Below are positions 45,578 through 56,410 of a DNA stretch of 64,000 nucleotides, piece after piece. The stretch spans positions 434,001-498,000 of the forward strand of contig NZ_JAFBBT010000001.1 of the NCBI RefSeq assembly GCF_016907335.1, in the 5' to 3' direction. Position numbers and translations under genes: made by a program. How positions within the stretch are numbered: the first letter of the stretch is position 1; each line of letters begins with the position of its first letter. Source of the stretch: Curtobacterium herbarum. GTDB lineage: Bacteria > Actinomycetota > Actinomycetes > Actinomycetales > Microbacteriaceae. The notes below the pieces were generated by a model. That model saw nothing but the letters and a program-made list of their open reading frames with translations. It did not search any database and was not told the DNA's origin.

Positions 45578-47020
45578 GTGCCGAGTCGCCGTGCCCCTGG
45601 GATGCTCGACCGCGCGGGGGTCAGGATCACCGCGTTGGTCCTGCTCGCCGTCGCTGCCGCCTACCAGTGCTTCTGGCGCATCGGCTCCGCCAACATCGGC
45701 GGTGACGAGGCGACGTACGTCAAGGCGGGACTCGCGTACGTGCACGGGCAGTTCGACCAGAACCGCGAGCACCCGCCGACCGCGAAGTACCTGTTCGGGC
45801 TCGCGCAGCTGATCGGCGGACCAGGAGCCCTGGCGCCCCGCGTGCTCGTCGCGTCGCTCGTGGTGCTCGGCGCCGCGGTCATGTTCGTCTGGCTCCGGGC
45901 CGAGGTCGGCTTCTGGTCGGGCTTCGCCGCCGCCACGCTCTGGACGCTGACACCCCGCGGTGGAGCGGGTGAGCGGCTCGACCGAGTCGCACTGCTCGAT
46001 CCCGTGATGGTCTTCTTCGCGATCACCGCCCTGTTCGCCATCTGGATGTGGATCCGCACCGATCGCTGGTGGTGGGTCCCGCTGTCCGCGGTCCTGATGG
46101 CGGCCTCGGTGACGTCGAAGGTCTCCACGCTCGTGCTGTTGCCGGTGTTCGTGCTCGCCCCGGTCCTCTTCGGGCGCTGGCGTGCACTGCTCGTCGCGGC
46201 GGTGGTGTGGGGAGCGACGTTCGTCGTCGCCGTCGTGGCGCTGTACGCCCCGATGGGGATGCGCTCGGCCGTGCTGTACATGCTGACGTTCCAGGAGGGG
46301 CAGAACGAGAGCGGTCACCTCGTCTCGCTCGCCGGCCACACGTACCAGTTCGCTCCCTGGTGGGCGAACTGGTGGTTCCTGCTCCACGGCGTCGGCACCC
46401 CCGTCGTCGTGGTGCTCGCCGTCGGGGTGCTGCTGGCGTTCGTCGTCCGACCGGACCGGTTCGTGGTGTTCCTGGTCGCGCCGCTGCTGCTGCTCGTGGT
46501 GTTCTACTCGGTCGTGGCCGAGATCGCACTGCCGACCTACTACGCCGCCTGGATGCCGTTCATCGTGCTGCTCGCGGCCGTCGGCATCGGGCGTCTCGTG
46601 CAGCTCCGACCCTGGTGGCTGACGAGCGCCGTCGCGGTGGTCCTCGTCGGGGTGGCCGTGCTCGGCAGCCTGTCCACGGCGTCGACGATCTGGGAGTCAC
46701 GGGCGACCGGCGTCGCCCGGCTGCTGCCGCTGCTCCGCCACGAGGGTGTCCGGCAGGGGAAGGTGTACTTCGGTGCGATCACGCCGAGCGACTACGACCA
46801 GTACGTCGGCGACCGCGGTGTCCGCGACGTCGTCGACGCGCCGTTCGTCGCCATCGTCGTCGGGCACGACCGGCGGTTCCCGCTGCCGGCAGAGGTGCAG
46901 GAGCTGCTCGCGCACGAACGGGCGTCGTTCGACCGGGTCAAGCTCGACGGCGTCGTGGCGTGGATCCCCGACGGCGAGATCGTCCGGACGCAGGACGGCG
47001 GCCTGACGGTCCGGCGCTGA
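45578..47020 (+). CDS. GT39-like membrane glycosyltransferase
   Basis: About 480 residues with roughly ten TM helices. The first external loop has an acidic motif GGDEATYVKAGLAYV, the catalytic DE-type position in GT-C enzymes that use polyprenyl-phosphate sugars (PMT/ArnT-like), and a second loop has GERLDRVALLDP. The C-terminal ~110 residues are soluble. Acceptor and donor are unknown. -10 TAGGAT (45565-45570) ends 8 nt before GTG 45578, preferred as a leaderless start. Confidence 0.82.
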   Translation: MPSRRAPGMLDRAGVRITALVLLAVAAAYQCFWRIGSANIGGDEATYVKAGLAYVHGQFDQNREHPPTAKYLFGLAQLIGGPGALAPRVLVASLVVLGAAVMFVWLRAEVGFWSGFAAATLWTLTPRGGAGERLDRVALLDPVMVFFAITALFAIWMWIRTDRWWWVPLSAVLMAASVTSKVSTLVLLPVFVLAPVLFGRWRALLVAAVVWGATFVVAVVALYAPMGMRSAVLYMLTFQEGQNESGHLVSLAGHTYQFAPWWANWWFLLHGVGTPVVVVLAVGVLLAFVVRPDRFVVFLVAPLLLLVVFYSVVAEIALPTYYAAWMPFIVLLAAVGIGRLVQLRPWWLTSAVAVVLVGVAVLGSLSTASTIWESRATGVARLLPLLRHEGVRQGKVYFGAITPSDYDQYVGDRGVRDVVDAPFVAIVVGHDRRFPLPAEVQELLAHERASFDRVKLDGVVAWIPDGEIVRTQDGGLTVRR

Positions 47021-47033
47021 CGATGGTGCAGAG

Positions 47034-47106
47034 GGCCGGCAGCGGGACTTGAACCCGCAACCCCCGTATTACAAGTACGGTGCGCTACCAATTGCGCCAT
47101 GCCGGC
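47034..47106 (-). tRNA. tRNA-Thr (anticodon TGT)
   Basis: On the minus strand the sequence folds as a cloverleaf of 73 nt: acceptor GCCGGCA / TGCCGGC, D arm GCGCAATTGGTAGCGC, anticodon arm CCGTA-CTTGTAA-TACGG with anticodon TGT (Thr, reads ACA and perhaps other ACN), and T arm GCGGG-TTCAAGT-CCCGC. CCA is not encoded. It lies between the glycosyltransferase and msrB. Confidence 0.95.
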
Positions 47107-47178
47107 TGACCCGACCATCGTACCGGCCGGGACACGACGACGGCGCCCGGGCCGCAGCCCGAGCGCCGTCAGCGACCC

Positions 47179-47580
47179 CTACTTCTCGGCCGAGAAGTTG
47201 AGCGAGATCGAGTTCATGCAGTAGCGGTCGCCCGTGGGCGTCCCGAAGCCGTCCGGGAACACGTGGCCGAGGTGGCCGCCGCAGTTCGCGCAGCGGACCT
47301 CGGTGCGGGCCATGCCGAGGGACTTGTCCTCGATGAGCTGAACCGCCGCCGGGTCGACCGACTCGTAGAACGACGGCCAGCCGCAGCCGGAGTCGAACTT
47401 CGTACCGCTCTTGAACAGCTCCGCGCCGCACGCCGCACACGTGTAGACGCCGGCGCGCTCCTCGTCGAGGAGTTCACCGGTCCACGGGCGCTCCGTGCCG
47501 GCCTGGCGGAGCACGGCGTACTGGTCCGGCGAGAGTTCCTCGCGCCACTGGGCGTCGGACTTGTCGACGTTGTATGCCAT
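47179..47580 (-). CDS. msrB: Peptide-methionine (R)-S-oxide reductase
   Basis: A 133-residue MsrB: zinc-site cysteines in CAACGAELF and CANCGGHLGHVFPDG, substrate motif GCGWPSFYESVD, and catalytic Cys in RYCMNSISLNF near the end. It repairs methionine-R-sulfoxide in proteins. SD AGGAGG precedes ATG 47580. It is divergent from the GNAT gene. Confidence 0.96.
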   Translation of the reverse strand: MAYNVDKSDAQWREELSPDQYAVLRQAGTERPWTGELLDEERAGVYTCAACGAELFKSGTKFDSGCGWPSFYESVDPAAVQLIEDKSLGMARTEVRCANCGGHLGHVFPDGFGTPTGDRYCMNSISLNFSAEK

Positions 47581-47653
47581 GTGCGTACCTCCTGGTTCCG
47601 ACCGGGACGGGTGTCGACCGGTCATCGTGCGTCGCTGGACTAAACTCCGCGGG

Positions 47654-48130
47654 ATGTCCGGTCATTCCGTCCACCGTGCCCGCTGGGAACACCTGACGAC
47701 CGACGAACTGTACGACATCGTCCGGCTGCGGAACCGGGTGTTCGCCCTCGAACAGCGCGTCACGGCCGAGGACTACGACGGCCGTGACCGGGACCCCGAC
47801 ACCGAGCACTGGTGGTCCGGCGACGCCGACACCCCCGCCGTCGGCTACCTCCGCCTGGTCCGGCCGGCCGCCGACGAACCACACCCCGCCGACAGCGCCG
47901 CGCCGACCCGGGTCATCGGCCGGGTCGCCACGCACCCGGACCACCGCGGACAGGGCGTCGCCGGCCGACTCGTGGCCGCCGTGCTCGCCGAACACGGACA
48001 CGAGGCGTTCGTCCTGCACGCCCAGCAGTACGTCGCCGCGCTCTACGAACGCCACGGCTTCGTCCGCTTCGGCGCCCCCTACGACGAGGCCGGCATCACC
48101 CACGTCGGCATGTACCGCCCGGCGTCCTGA
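47654..48130 (+). CDS. GNAT acetyltransferase (ElaA-like)
   Basis: A 158-residue GNAT with YDIVRLRNRVFALEQRV at the start (ElaA-like), VIGRVATHPDHRGQGVAGRLV as the acetyl-CoA motif A, and YERHGFVRFG motif B. The substrate is unknown. TAAACT (47641-47646) ends 8 nt before ATG 47654 (leaderless). The stop overlaps the ATG of the next gene (TGATG). Confidence 0.9.
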   Translation: MSGHSVHRARWEHLTTDELYDIVRLRNRVFALEQRVTAEDYDGRDRDPDTEHWWSGDADTPAVGYLRLVRPAADEPHPADSAAPTRVIGRVATHPDHRGQGVAGRLVAAVLAEHGHEAFVLHAQQYVAALYERHGFVRFGAPYDEAGITHVGMYRPAS

Positions 48131-49146
48131 TGGACACCCGCCAGCGCTACCGCACCTACGCCGACCGGATCGCGCCCGTCTCACCCGCCTACGCGGCCTG
48201 GGCCCGCTCCGTCGACGACGACCTGGTCGCGCTCCTCGACGAGCTCCCCGCCACCCAGCGGCAGCCCGAGCTCCTGTTCGCGGTCGCCCGACGACTCGGC
48301 GCCGACCCGACGGACGTCGCGTCGCTCCGCACCCTCGGACGGGAGGCCCGCCCCGCCCTGGTCGCGGCCCTCACCACCGCCACGGTGCAGGCCAACGACC
48401 CGCGCCGGCTCGCCCCCGTCGTGCCGGTGCTCGCGGCACTCTCCGCCGCGTCGGACCGGCCGATCGGGCTGCTCGACGTCGGTGCGGCCGCCGGGCTCTG
48501 CTCGATCCCGGACCGGGTGACGCTCGACCACCGGCAGCCCGACGGTCCGGCCGGGGCACCGGGGTCGCTCGTCCGGGTGCACACCGCGGTCGCGGGTCCC
48601 GCCGTGCACCTGGTCGCCGACGTCACCGGGACGCCTCCGGAGCCGGCAGCGTCCCCGATCCGGATCGGCGCGCGGGTGGCCCTCGACCCCGAGCCGATCG
48701 ATCCCGCGGCACCGGGAGCGCTCGAGCGCCTAGTCGAGGCCGTCCCACCCGAGGCGACGGACCGGACCGCCCTGATGGCGGAGGCGTTGCGGGCGACGCT
48801 GGTGGCGCCTCCCGTCCGGATCCGCGGCCGCGTGCCGGAGGACCTGGACCGGGCCCTCGACGCGCTGCCCGACGACTGCGAGCCGGTCGTGCTGACCACC
48901 GGCACCCTGGTCTACGTGCCGGGTGCCGGACGGCAGCGATTGGTCGACCGCCTGCGCGAGCGGCGTGTCCGGTGGGTGGCGCTCGAGCGCACCGGGATCC
49001 TCGCCGGGGTCGCCGCGACGCTGCCGGCGGACGTCGAGGCCGCCGATCCGGACGCGTTCGCGACGCTGTCCCTCGACGGCCGGGCGCTCGCCGTGTCCGA
49101 CGCGTTCGGCACCCGGGTCCGGTGGTTCGGCCGCGCGCTGGGCTGA
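48130..49146 (+). CDS. DUF2332 protein
   Basis: A 338-residue conserved protein of unknown function. The DUF2332 pattern is visible in an N-terminal RYRTYADRIAPVSPAYAAWA and a central GLLDVGAAAGLCSIPDRV, the latter resembling a Rossmann-type methyltransferase motif I. Translationally coupled to the GNAT. The codon use is extremely G+C-rich, even for this genome. Confidence 0.8.
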   Translation: MDTRQRYRTYADRIAPVSPAYAAWARSVDDDLVALLDELPATQRQPELLFAVARRLGADPTDVASLRTLGREARPALVAALTTATVQANDPRRLAPVVPVLAALSAASDRPIGLLDVGAAAGLCSIPDRVTLDHRQPDGPAGAPGSLVRVHTAVAGPAVHLVADVTGTPPEPAASPIRIGARVALDPEPIDPAAPGALERLVEAVPPEATDRTALMAEALRATLVAPPVRIRGRVPEDLDRALDALPDDCEPVVLTTGTLVYVPGAGRQRLVDRLRERRVRWVALERTGILAGVAATLPADVEAADPDAFATLSLDGRALAVSDAFGTRVRWFGRALG

Positions 49147-49242
49147 GCGGGTTCCGCGACAGTCCAGCGCCGTGTCAGGGTCGACCTGCCGAGCGCCCCT
49201 ACGATGTGCGAGACCTGCAACCCGCCCGCGATCGGAACCAGT

Positions 49243-49542
49243 GTGACCGCCCTCCCCACCGACGAGCTCACCGAGCTCGCCAAGCACGTGCTCGCGTTCG
49301 AGCACGAGCGGGCACGGCACGACCGGACGAAGGAAGCGGAGATCCGCGTCGAGTTCGACATGTCGCCGACGCGGTACTACCAGGTGCTGAACCGGGTGAT
49401 CGACTCGCCGGCGGCCCTGGCGTACGACCCGCAGCTGGTGACCCGGCTGCAGCGTCTCCGCCGGGCCCGGACCAGTGCCCGTGCCGCCCGCAGTTTCGTC
49501 GCGCCCCCGGCCGACCACGAAGGACGTGAAGAGGAACGATGA
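49243..49542 (+). CDS. DUF3263 protein
   Basis: A 99-residue protein of the DUF3263 family (LAKHVLAFEHERARHDRTKE, then FDMSPTRYYQVLNRVIDSP), a small helix-turn-helix-like protein usually placed before the LytR_C gene. GTG 49243 is preferred over ATG 49204, because TACGAT (49200-49205), a plausible -10, would overlap the ATG. The stop overlaps the next ATG (ATGA). Confidence 0.8.
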   Translation: MTALPTDELTELAKHVLAFEHERARHDRTKEAEIRVEFDMSPTRYYQVLNRVIDSPAALAYDPQLVTRLQRLRRARTSARAARSFVAPPADHEGREEER

Positions 49543-50138
49543 CGAGATTCCCGCGAGACCGGTTCGACGACGTCACCGACGGCCCACGCGTCGGCGCGCA
49601 CCGCGGTGCCGCCCGTCGGGGTGGCGGGTGGGTCGTGTTCGCCTGGGCAGCACTCGCGACGGGTGTCCTGGTCGGCGCCGGTGTGCTCGTGCTCGCGCTC
49701 GCCAACGGCAGCGTGCAGTTCACCGAGGGCAGCGGTGGGGCCTCGTCGGCACCGTCCTCCTCGGCGAGCTCGACCCCGACCAGCGGTGCGTCGGCCGGTT
49801 CGGAGCCGTCGGACCAGGCCTCCACCGCGGCACCGGCGGCGGGTGGGTCCCCGACCGACCAGGGGTCGACCACCCTCGTCGTGCTGAACGGGACCTCGAC
49901 GACGGGGCTCGCCGCGAACGCCTCGTCGAAGCTCACCGGCGCCGGGTGGAAGGTGACGTCCACGGGCGACGCCGGTACCACCGGGTCGACGCAGACCATC
50001 GTCTACTACCAGCAGGCGTCACAGGCAGCGGTCGCCCAGGGCATCGCGAAGTCGCTCGGGACCTCCGCGGTGCAGCAGTCGTCGGCCTTCCCGAACGCCG
50101 ACGTCTCGGTCGTCCTCGGCGCTGACTTCACCGGCTGA
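49539..50138 (+). CDS. LytR C-terminal domain membrane protein
   Basis: A 199-residue protein: basic N-terminus, one TM helix (~32-54), a Ser/Thr/Ala-rich linker (~60-105) and a LytR_C domain (~110-198) with VVLNGTSTTGLAANASSKL, GW, then TIVYYQ. Such proteins occur beside cell-wall assembly genes in actinobacteria. The role is unknown. Coupled to the DUF3263 gene by ATGA overlap. Confidence 0.88.
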   Translation: MTRFPRDRFDDVTDGPRVGAHRGAARRGGGWVVFAWAALATGVLVGAGVLVLALANGSVQFTEGSGGASSAPSSSASSTPTSGASAGSEPSDQASTAAPAAGGSPTDQGSTTLVVLNGTSTTGLAANASSKLTGAGWKVTSTGDAGTTGSTQTIVYYQQASQAAVAQGIAKSLGTSAVQQSSAFPNADVSVVLGADFTG

Positions 50139-52454
<2,316 letters not shown>

Positions 52455-52549
52455 TCCGGACCTGCTCGGCACGGGCCCTCGTACGCTTCGCGTGCGGGGG
52501 CCCTTCCGCGTGCGCGGGCCGGGCCGGCGGGCGGGCTGGTGCTCGGCGG

Positions 52550-52648
52550 CCCGCCGACCGGTCACGACTCCCCGCTCACCTCCGCCGAGCGGTCAGGAAA
52601 CGTCGTTCTCCACCCGCCAGAGCGACGCTTCGTGACCGGTCGGCGACG
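52550..52648. repeat. Left arm of a 99-bp inverted repeat around the DUF559 gene
   Basis: It begins CCCGCCGACCGGTCACGACT and aligns, inverted, with 53726-53824 at about 84 of 99 positions by hand. It is itself partly palindromic (GCCGAGCGGTC, then CGTGACCGGTCGGCG) and related to the tandem units at 37.45-37.9 kb. It lies in the 309-bp gene-free stretch after groL, which otherwise holds only a short G+C-rich spacer. Confidence 0.8.
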
Positions 52649-52763
52649 TGCGCTCGGGCGCGTACGGGGCTGGCTCGTCCCGCACTGGAGGCGCGGCAAC
52701 CGTCGTTCTCCACAGATGCGTCAACGACTGCGCGCGCCCCACACGCGTGTCCGAAGCTCGGGG

Positions 52764-53666
52764 ATGCGCACACCACGACCCCTTCCCGATCCGTGGCACG
52801 AACGACCGTTCCGGGTGCGGGACGCCGTCGACGCCGGCATCACCGCCGAGCGACTGCGTCGACGGGACCTCGACATCCCAGTCCACGGCGTCCGCGACCG
52901 AGCCGGACGACGAGGTTTCTCGGAGTTCGTCGCCGCCGTCGCGCTCGTCATGGCTCCCGACCAGTTCTTCAGCCACACCACTGCGGCCCGGCTCTGGGGT
53001 GCACCACTCCCGCGGGCCGCGCAGGACGGCGAGGTGCACGTCTCGACGATCGGGGATGGCGTCCGTATGCGACGGCCCGGCGTGGTCAGCCACCGGATCG
53101 CCGAACCGGTCCTGGTCGAACTCGACGGCCGGAGACTGTCGAGTCCAGCGGACACGTGGTTCCAGTGCGCGGGACTGCTCGGGGTCGGAGCCCTCGTGGC
53201 GGTGGGGGACCACGTCGTCGGGAGGAGCCAGCTCGCGACCATCGACGATCTGCGGGCGGCCGTCGTGCCGGGTGCTCGACATGTCGTCAGGGCTCGTGCC
53301 GCGCTCGAACTCGTCCGGGTGGGCTCCGAATCGGCGATGGAGACCTGGTGGCGGTTGGCGGTCGTCGAGGCGGGGTTCGACGAGCCGGAGCTGAACGTCG
53401 ACGTCCACGACGACGCGGGGCGGTTCCTCGGCCGCGTCGACATGGCGTGGCCGGACCACCGGATCGCGCTCGAGTACGACGGCGACCACCATCGTGAGCG
53501 CGACGTCTTCCGACACGACCAGCAGCGAGACAACGGTTTCGCCGTGAACGACTGGCTCGTGGTGCACGCCACCGCGGCCGATCGTGCCCGGCCGACGGTC
53601 CTCTTCCAGCGCCTCCGTCAGGCCTTCGCCCGTCGACTGGTCACAGGTCGTCGGATGGCGGTGTGA
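52764..53666 (+). CDS. AbiEi/DUF559-type protein (Vsr-like endonuclease domain)
   Basis: About 300 residues. The N-terminal part resembles AbiEi-antitoxin-type DNA-binding proteins (FRVRDAVDAGITAERLRRRD; QFFSHTTAARLWGAPLP), and the C-terminal ~110 residues are DUF559-like, a Vsr-type PD-(D/E)XK fold (SAMETWWRLAVVEAGF; GRVDMAWPDHRIALEYDGDHH with D, E and H residues suited to the active site). Start ATG 52764; ATG 52716 is an in-frame alternative. It is bracketed by a 99-bp inverted repeat. The role is unknown, perhaps defence- or DNA-repair-related. Confidence 0.75.
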   Translation: MRTPRPLPDPWHERPFRVRDAVDAGITAERLRRRDLDIPVHGVRDRAGRRGFSEFVAAVALVMAPDQFFSHTTAARLWGAPLPRAAQDGEVHVSTIGDGVRMRRPGVVSHRIAEPVLVELDGRRLSSPADTWFQCAGLLGVGALVAVGDHVVGRSQLATIDDLRAAVVPGARHVVRARAALELVRVGSESAMETWWRLAVVEAGFDEPELNVDVHDDAGRFLGRVDMAWPDHRIALEYDGDHHRERDVFRHDQQRDNGFAVNDWLVVHATAADRARPTVLFQRLRQAFARRLVTGRRMAV

Positions 53667-53677
53667 CGGAGCCGGTG

Positions 53678-53711
53678 CGGGCCTCCCGTCACGAGTAGCG
53701 GGAGGGCTGCG
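53678..53711. terminator. Weak hairpin after the DUF559 gene
   Basis: CGGGCCTCCCG pairs partly with CGGGAGGGC at 53699-53707, giving a short stem 11 bp after the stop. The first arm is a copy of the recurrent 11-mer. Confidence 0.45.
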
Positions 53712-53725
53712 ACGCGCCGTCAGCT

Positions 53726-53824
53726 CTTCGCCGAGTGGTCACGGACTGTCGCTCTCGCCGACGGAGAACGACGTTCTCCGACCGCTCGGCGGAAGTGAGC
53801 GGGGAGTCGTGACCGCTCGGCGGG
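53726..53824. repeat. Right arm of the inverted repeat around the DUF559 gene
   Basis: Inverted partner of 52550-52648, ~84 of 99 positions alike. It has the same internal palindrome (TTCGCCGAGTGGTCAC, then GTGACCGCTCGGCGGG). Together the arms enclose the DUF559 gene as a 1.27-kb unit. Confidence 0.8.
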
Positions 53825-53873
53825 CGGGGCGGGCGGGCGGCCGGAGGGTGGGGGAGAGGCGGGAGGCCCCGCG

Positions 53874-55583
53874 TCAGGAGAGTGTCGGGCTGGTGGGGGC
53901 GCCCTCGCGCGGCAGGAGCGGCAGCCACACCCGGAAGGTGGCGCCACCGCCCGGGGTGTCGAACACCTCGACGGACCCGTGGTGCGCGTGCACGATGCCG
54001 GACACGATCGCGAGCCCCAGGCCCGACCCACCGGTGTCCCGCGCGCGGGACGTGTCGGCACGCCAGAAGCGCTGGAAGATCTTCTCGCGCAGCTGGGGTG
54101 GGATGCCCTCGCCGTGGTCGATGACGTCGATGTGTGCCATCTCGCGCTCGTCGTCCACGCCGATGCCGATCTCGATCGGGTCGTCGTGCTCGGTGAACCG
54201 CATGGCGTTGCCCATCAGGTTCGTGACGATCTGCCGGACCTTGTTCTCCTCTGCCAGGACGATCGGCGGCCGCTTCGGCAGCACGATCGTCGGCAGCGGG
54301 GTGGTCTCGTCCGTCGGGTTCTTCGTGTCGAGGCTCATCGCCCGGGTGCGCCGAGCCCGGAGGCGCGCGAGGGTCTGACGCGAGAACGCGATCGGCCCCG
54401 TGGTGTTGAGCGGCGGCGAAGCAGGGGCGGACGGGCTCCCGGCGGCCTCGACCGCGGCACCGAAGGAGCTCATCGGCCGGACGGCCTGCGGGACGTTCTC
54501 GCCGGTGAGCGAGTCCTCGACCAGGACCTGGATCTCGCGGTCCGGGTTGGAGGCCATCGTGTCGAGCGCCGAGTCCCGGGCGATGGTGACGAGGTCGACC
54601 GGGCCGAGTTCGAGCGGCTTCGACTCGTCGATGCGGGCGAGCTGCAGCAGGTCCTGCACCAGGAGACCCATGCGCTTGGCTTCCTTCTCGATGCGGTCCA
54701 TCGCCTGCGCGACGTCCTCTTCCTTGCGGAGCGCACCCATCCGGTAGAGCTCGGCGTACCCGCGGAGGGACACCAGCGGCGTCCGGAGCTCGTGCGAGGC
54801 GTCCCCGACGAAGCGGCGCATCTGGTCGATCGTGCGCTCGCGGTCCTCGAACGCGTCGTCGATCCGCTCGAGCATGGCGTTGAGCGAGCGGTTGAGCCGG
54901 CCGACCTCGGTGTTCGGGGTGTCCGCGTCGAGGCGCTGGTTGAAGTCCCCGGCAGCGAAGCGGGCAGCGGTGTCCTCGACGTTCCGCAGCGGGTCGAACG
55001 TGGCGGTGACGAGGAGGCGCGTGAGCATCGCGCCGAGCAGGATCACCGAGATGCCGAACAGCAGGAAGATGACGGTGAACTGCGCGATGGTCTGGTCGGT
55101 GCCGGCGCTGGAGACCGCGACGAGCACGTAGCCGGTCTCAGTGGCCCCGGTGGAGAGGTTCTGCAGGTTCGCGGGGATGACCTGGGCACGCCACTCGTGG
55201 TTGTGCTGCTTGTCGTACAGGCTGAAGGGCGCCGAGGTGGAGGCCGCCGACGAGAAGCGCACGCGGGAGACGTCCGGCTGCGACGGCGACTGCGTGTCGC
55301 AGATCTGCTTGCCGCGACCGTCGTACGCGGCGACGTAGGAGCTCTTCTCGAGCACCATCGACAGCTTGCAGTACTGCTCGCCGTCGCTGACGTTCTGGCC
55401 CTCGAGCTGCGAGCTGGTGGTCGTCACCTGGGTGTCGAGCTGCCGCATCAGGTACGTGCTCAGCACCGTCATCGTGCCGAGACCGGCGACGAGCAGGCCG
55501 AGCGCGACCAGGAGGACGGTGATCCCGGTGATCTTGGTGCGGAGGGAGATCGCGTCCCACCAGTGACTCATTCGCGCGTGCAT
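53874..55583 (-). CDS. Membrane sensor histidine kinase with an insertion in the ATPase domain
   Basis: A 569-residue kinase: TM1 (~17-38), external sensor (~40-165), TM2 (~168-190), HAMP (~190-245), HisKA with GDASHELRTPLVSLRGY (~265), and HATPase with N box NLMGNAMRFTEHDD, DHGEGIPPQLREKIF and GGSGLGLAIVSGI. Between HisKA and the N box lies a ~75-residue low-complexity insertion (SPSAPASPPLNTTG, then a basic LARLRARRTRAM and a Pro/Thr-rich stretch), unusual for this fold. Partner of the regulator just upstream; TrcS/PrrB-like by eye. The signal is unknown. Confidence 0.9.
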   Translation of the reverse strand: MHARMSHWWDAISLRTKITGITVLLVALGLLVAGLGTMTVLSTYLMRQLDTQVTTTSSQLEGQNVSDGEQYCKLSMVLEKSSYVAAYDGRGKQICDTQSPSQPDVSRVRFSSAASTSAPFSLYDKQHNHEWRAQVIPANLQNLSTGATETGYVLVAVSSAGTDQTIAQFTVIFLLFGISVILLGAMLTRLLVTATFDPLRNVEDTAARFAAGDFNQRLDADTPNTEVGRLNRSLNAMLERIDDAFEDRERTIDQMRRFVGDASHELRTPLVSLRGYAELYRMGALRKEEDVAQAMDRIEKEAKRMGLLVQDLLQLARIDESKPLELGPVDLVTIARDSALDTMASNPDREIQVLVEDSLTGENVPQAVRPMSSFGAAVEAAGSPSAPASPPLNTTGPIAFSRQTLARLRARRTRAMSLDTKNPTDETTPLPTIVLPKRPPIVLAEENKVRQIVTNLMGNAMRFTEHDDPIEIGIGVDDEREMAHIDVIDHGEGIPPQLREKIFQRFWRADTSRARDTGGSGLGLAIVSGIVHAHHGSVEVFDTPGGGATFRVWLPLLPREGAPTSPTLS

Positions 55584-55651
55584 GCTTCCCCCACACTAAG
55601 CGGCGGCCGCCGGGGGGAACCCGACGACCGCCGACAGTCAGCTGTGACTGC

Positions 55652-56347
55652 TCAGGAGGCCTTGGTCGCCTTGAGCATGTAGCCGAAGCCACGCTTGGTC
55701 TGGATGATCGGTTCGGCCGAGTACTGGTCGAGCTTCCGACGGAGGTAGGAGATGTAGGACTCGACGATGCCGGCGTCGCCGTTGAAGTCGTACTCCCACA
55801 CGTGGTCGAGGATCTGCGCCTTCGAGAGCACGCGGTTCGGGTTGAGCATGAGGTAGCGGAGCAGCTTGAACTCGGTGGGGGAGAGCTCGATCTGCGCGTC
55901 GCCGATGGTGACCTCGTGCGTGTCCTGGTCCATCGTGAGTTCGCCGGCGCGGATGATCGCGTCTTCTTCGTCGTTCATCGTGCGGCGGAGGATCGCCTTG
56001 ATGCGGGCGACGATCTCGTCGAGGGAGAACGGCTTCGTCACGTAGTCGTCGCCGCCGACCGTGAGGCCGGTGATCTTGTCCTCGGTGTCGTCCTTCGCCG
56101 TGAGGAAGAGGATCGGCGAGGTGTAGCCCGAGGAACGGAGGCGCTTGGTCACGCCGAACCCGTTCATGTCGGGGAGCATGACGTCGAGGATGATGAGGTC
56201 CGGCTCCTCTTCGAGCACAGCGGAGATCGCCTGTGCCCCGTTCCCGACCGCCCGCACCGCGAAACCAGCGAAGCGAAGCGAGGTCGTGAGGAGATCGCGG
56301 ATGTTCGGCTCGTCGTCGACGATGAGGATCTTGGGTCCGTCGGTCAT
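55652..56347 (-). CDS. OmpR-family response regulator
   Basis: A 231-residue regulator. Receiver DDE at 11-13, phospho-acceptor Asp55 (LIILDVMLPDMNG), Thr in FLTAKDD, Lys in VTKPFS. The winged helix has ELSPTEFKLLRYLMLNPNRV and VWEYDFNGDAGIVESYISYL, a variant also found in TrcR/PrrA-like regulators. It precedes its kinase gene by 68 bp on the same strand. Confidence 0.93.
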   Translation of the reverse strand: MTDGPKILIVDDEPNIRDLLTTSLRFAGFAVRAVGNGAQAISAVLEEEPDLIILDVMLPDMNGFGVTKRLRSSGYTSPILFLTAKDDTEDKITGLTVGGDDYVTKPFSLDEIVARIKAILRRTMNDEEDAIIRAGELTMDQDTHEVTIGDAQIELSPTEFKLLRYLMLNPNRVLSKAQILDHVWEYDFNGDAGIVESYISYLRRKLDQYSAEPIIQTKRGFGYMLKATKAS

Positions 56348-56410
56348 GTGACCATCATCTGGCTGTTCCCTGGCTACTTCCTGGGAGCCGTTCGTGTGTC
56401 GGCTCGGGAC

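Noticed and set aside
49204..49242. ATG 49204 as the DUF3263 start
   Set aside because: It lies within a plausible -10 hexamer TACGAT, so the downstream GTG 49243 is preferred.
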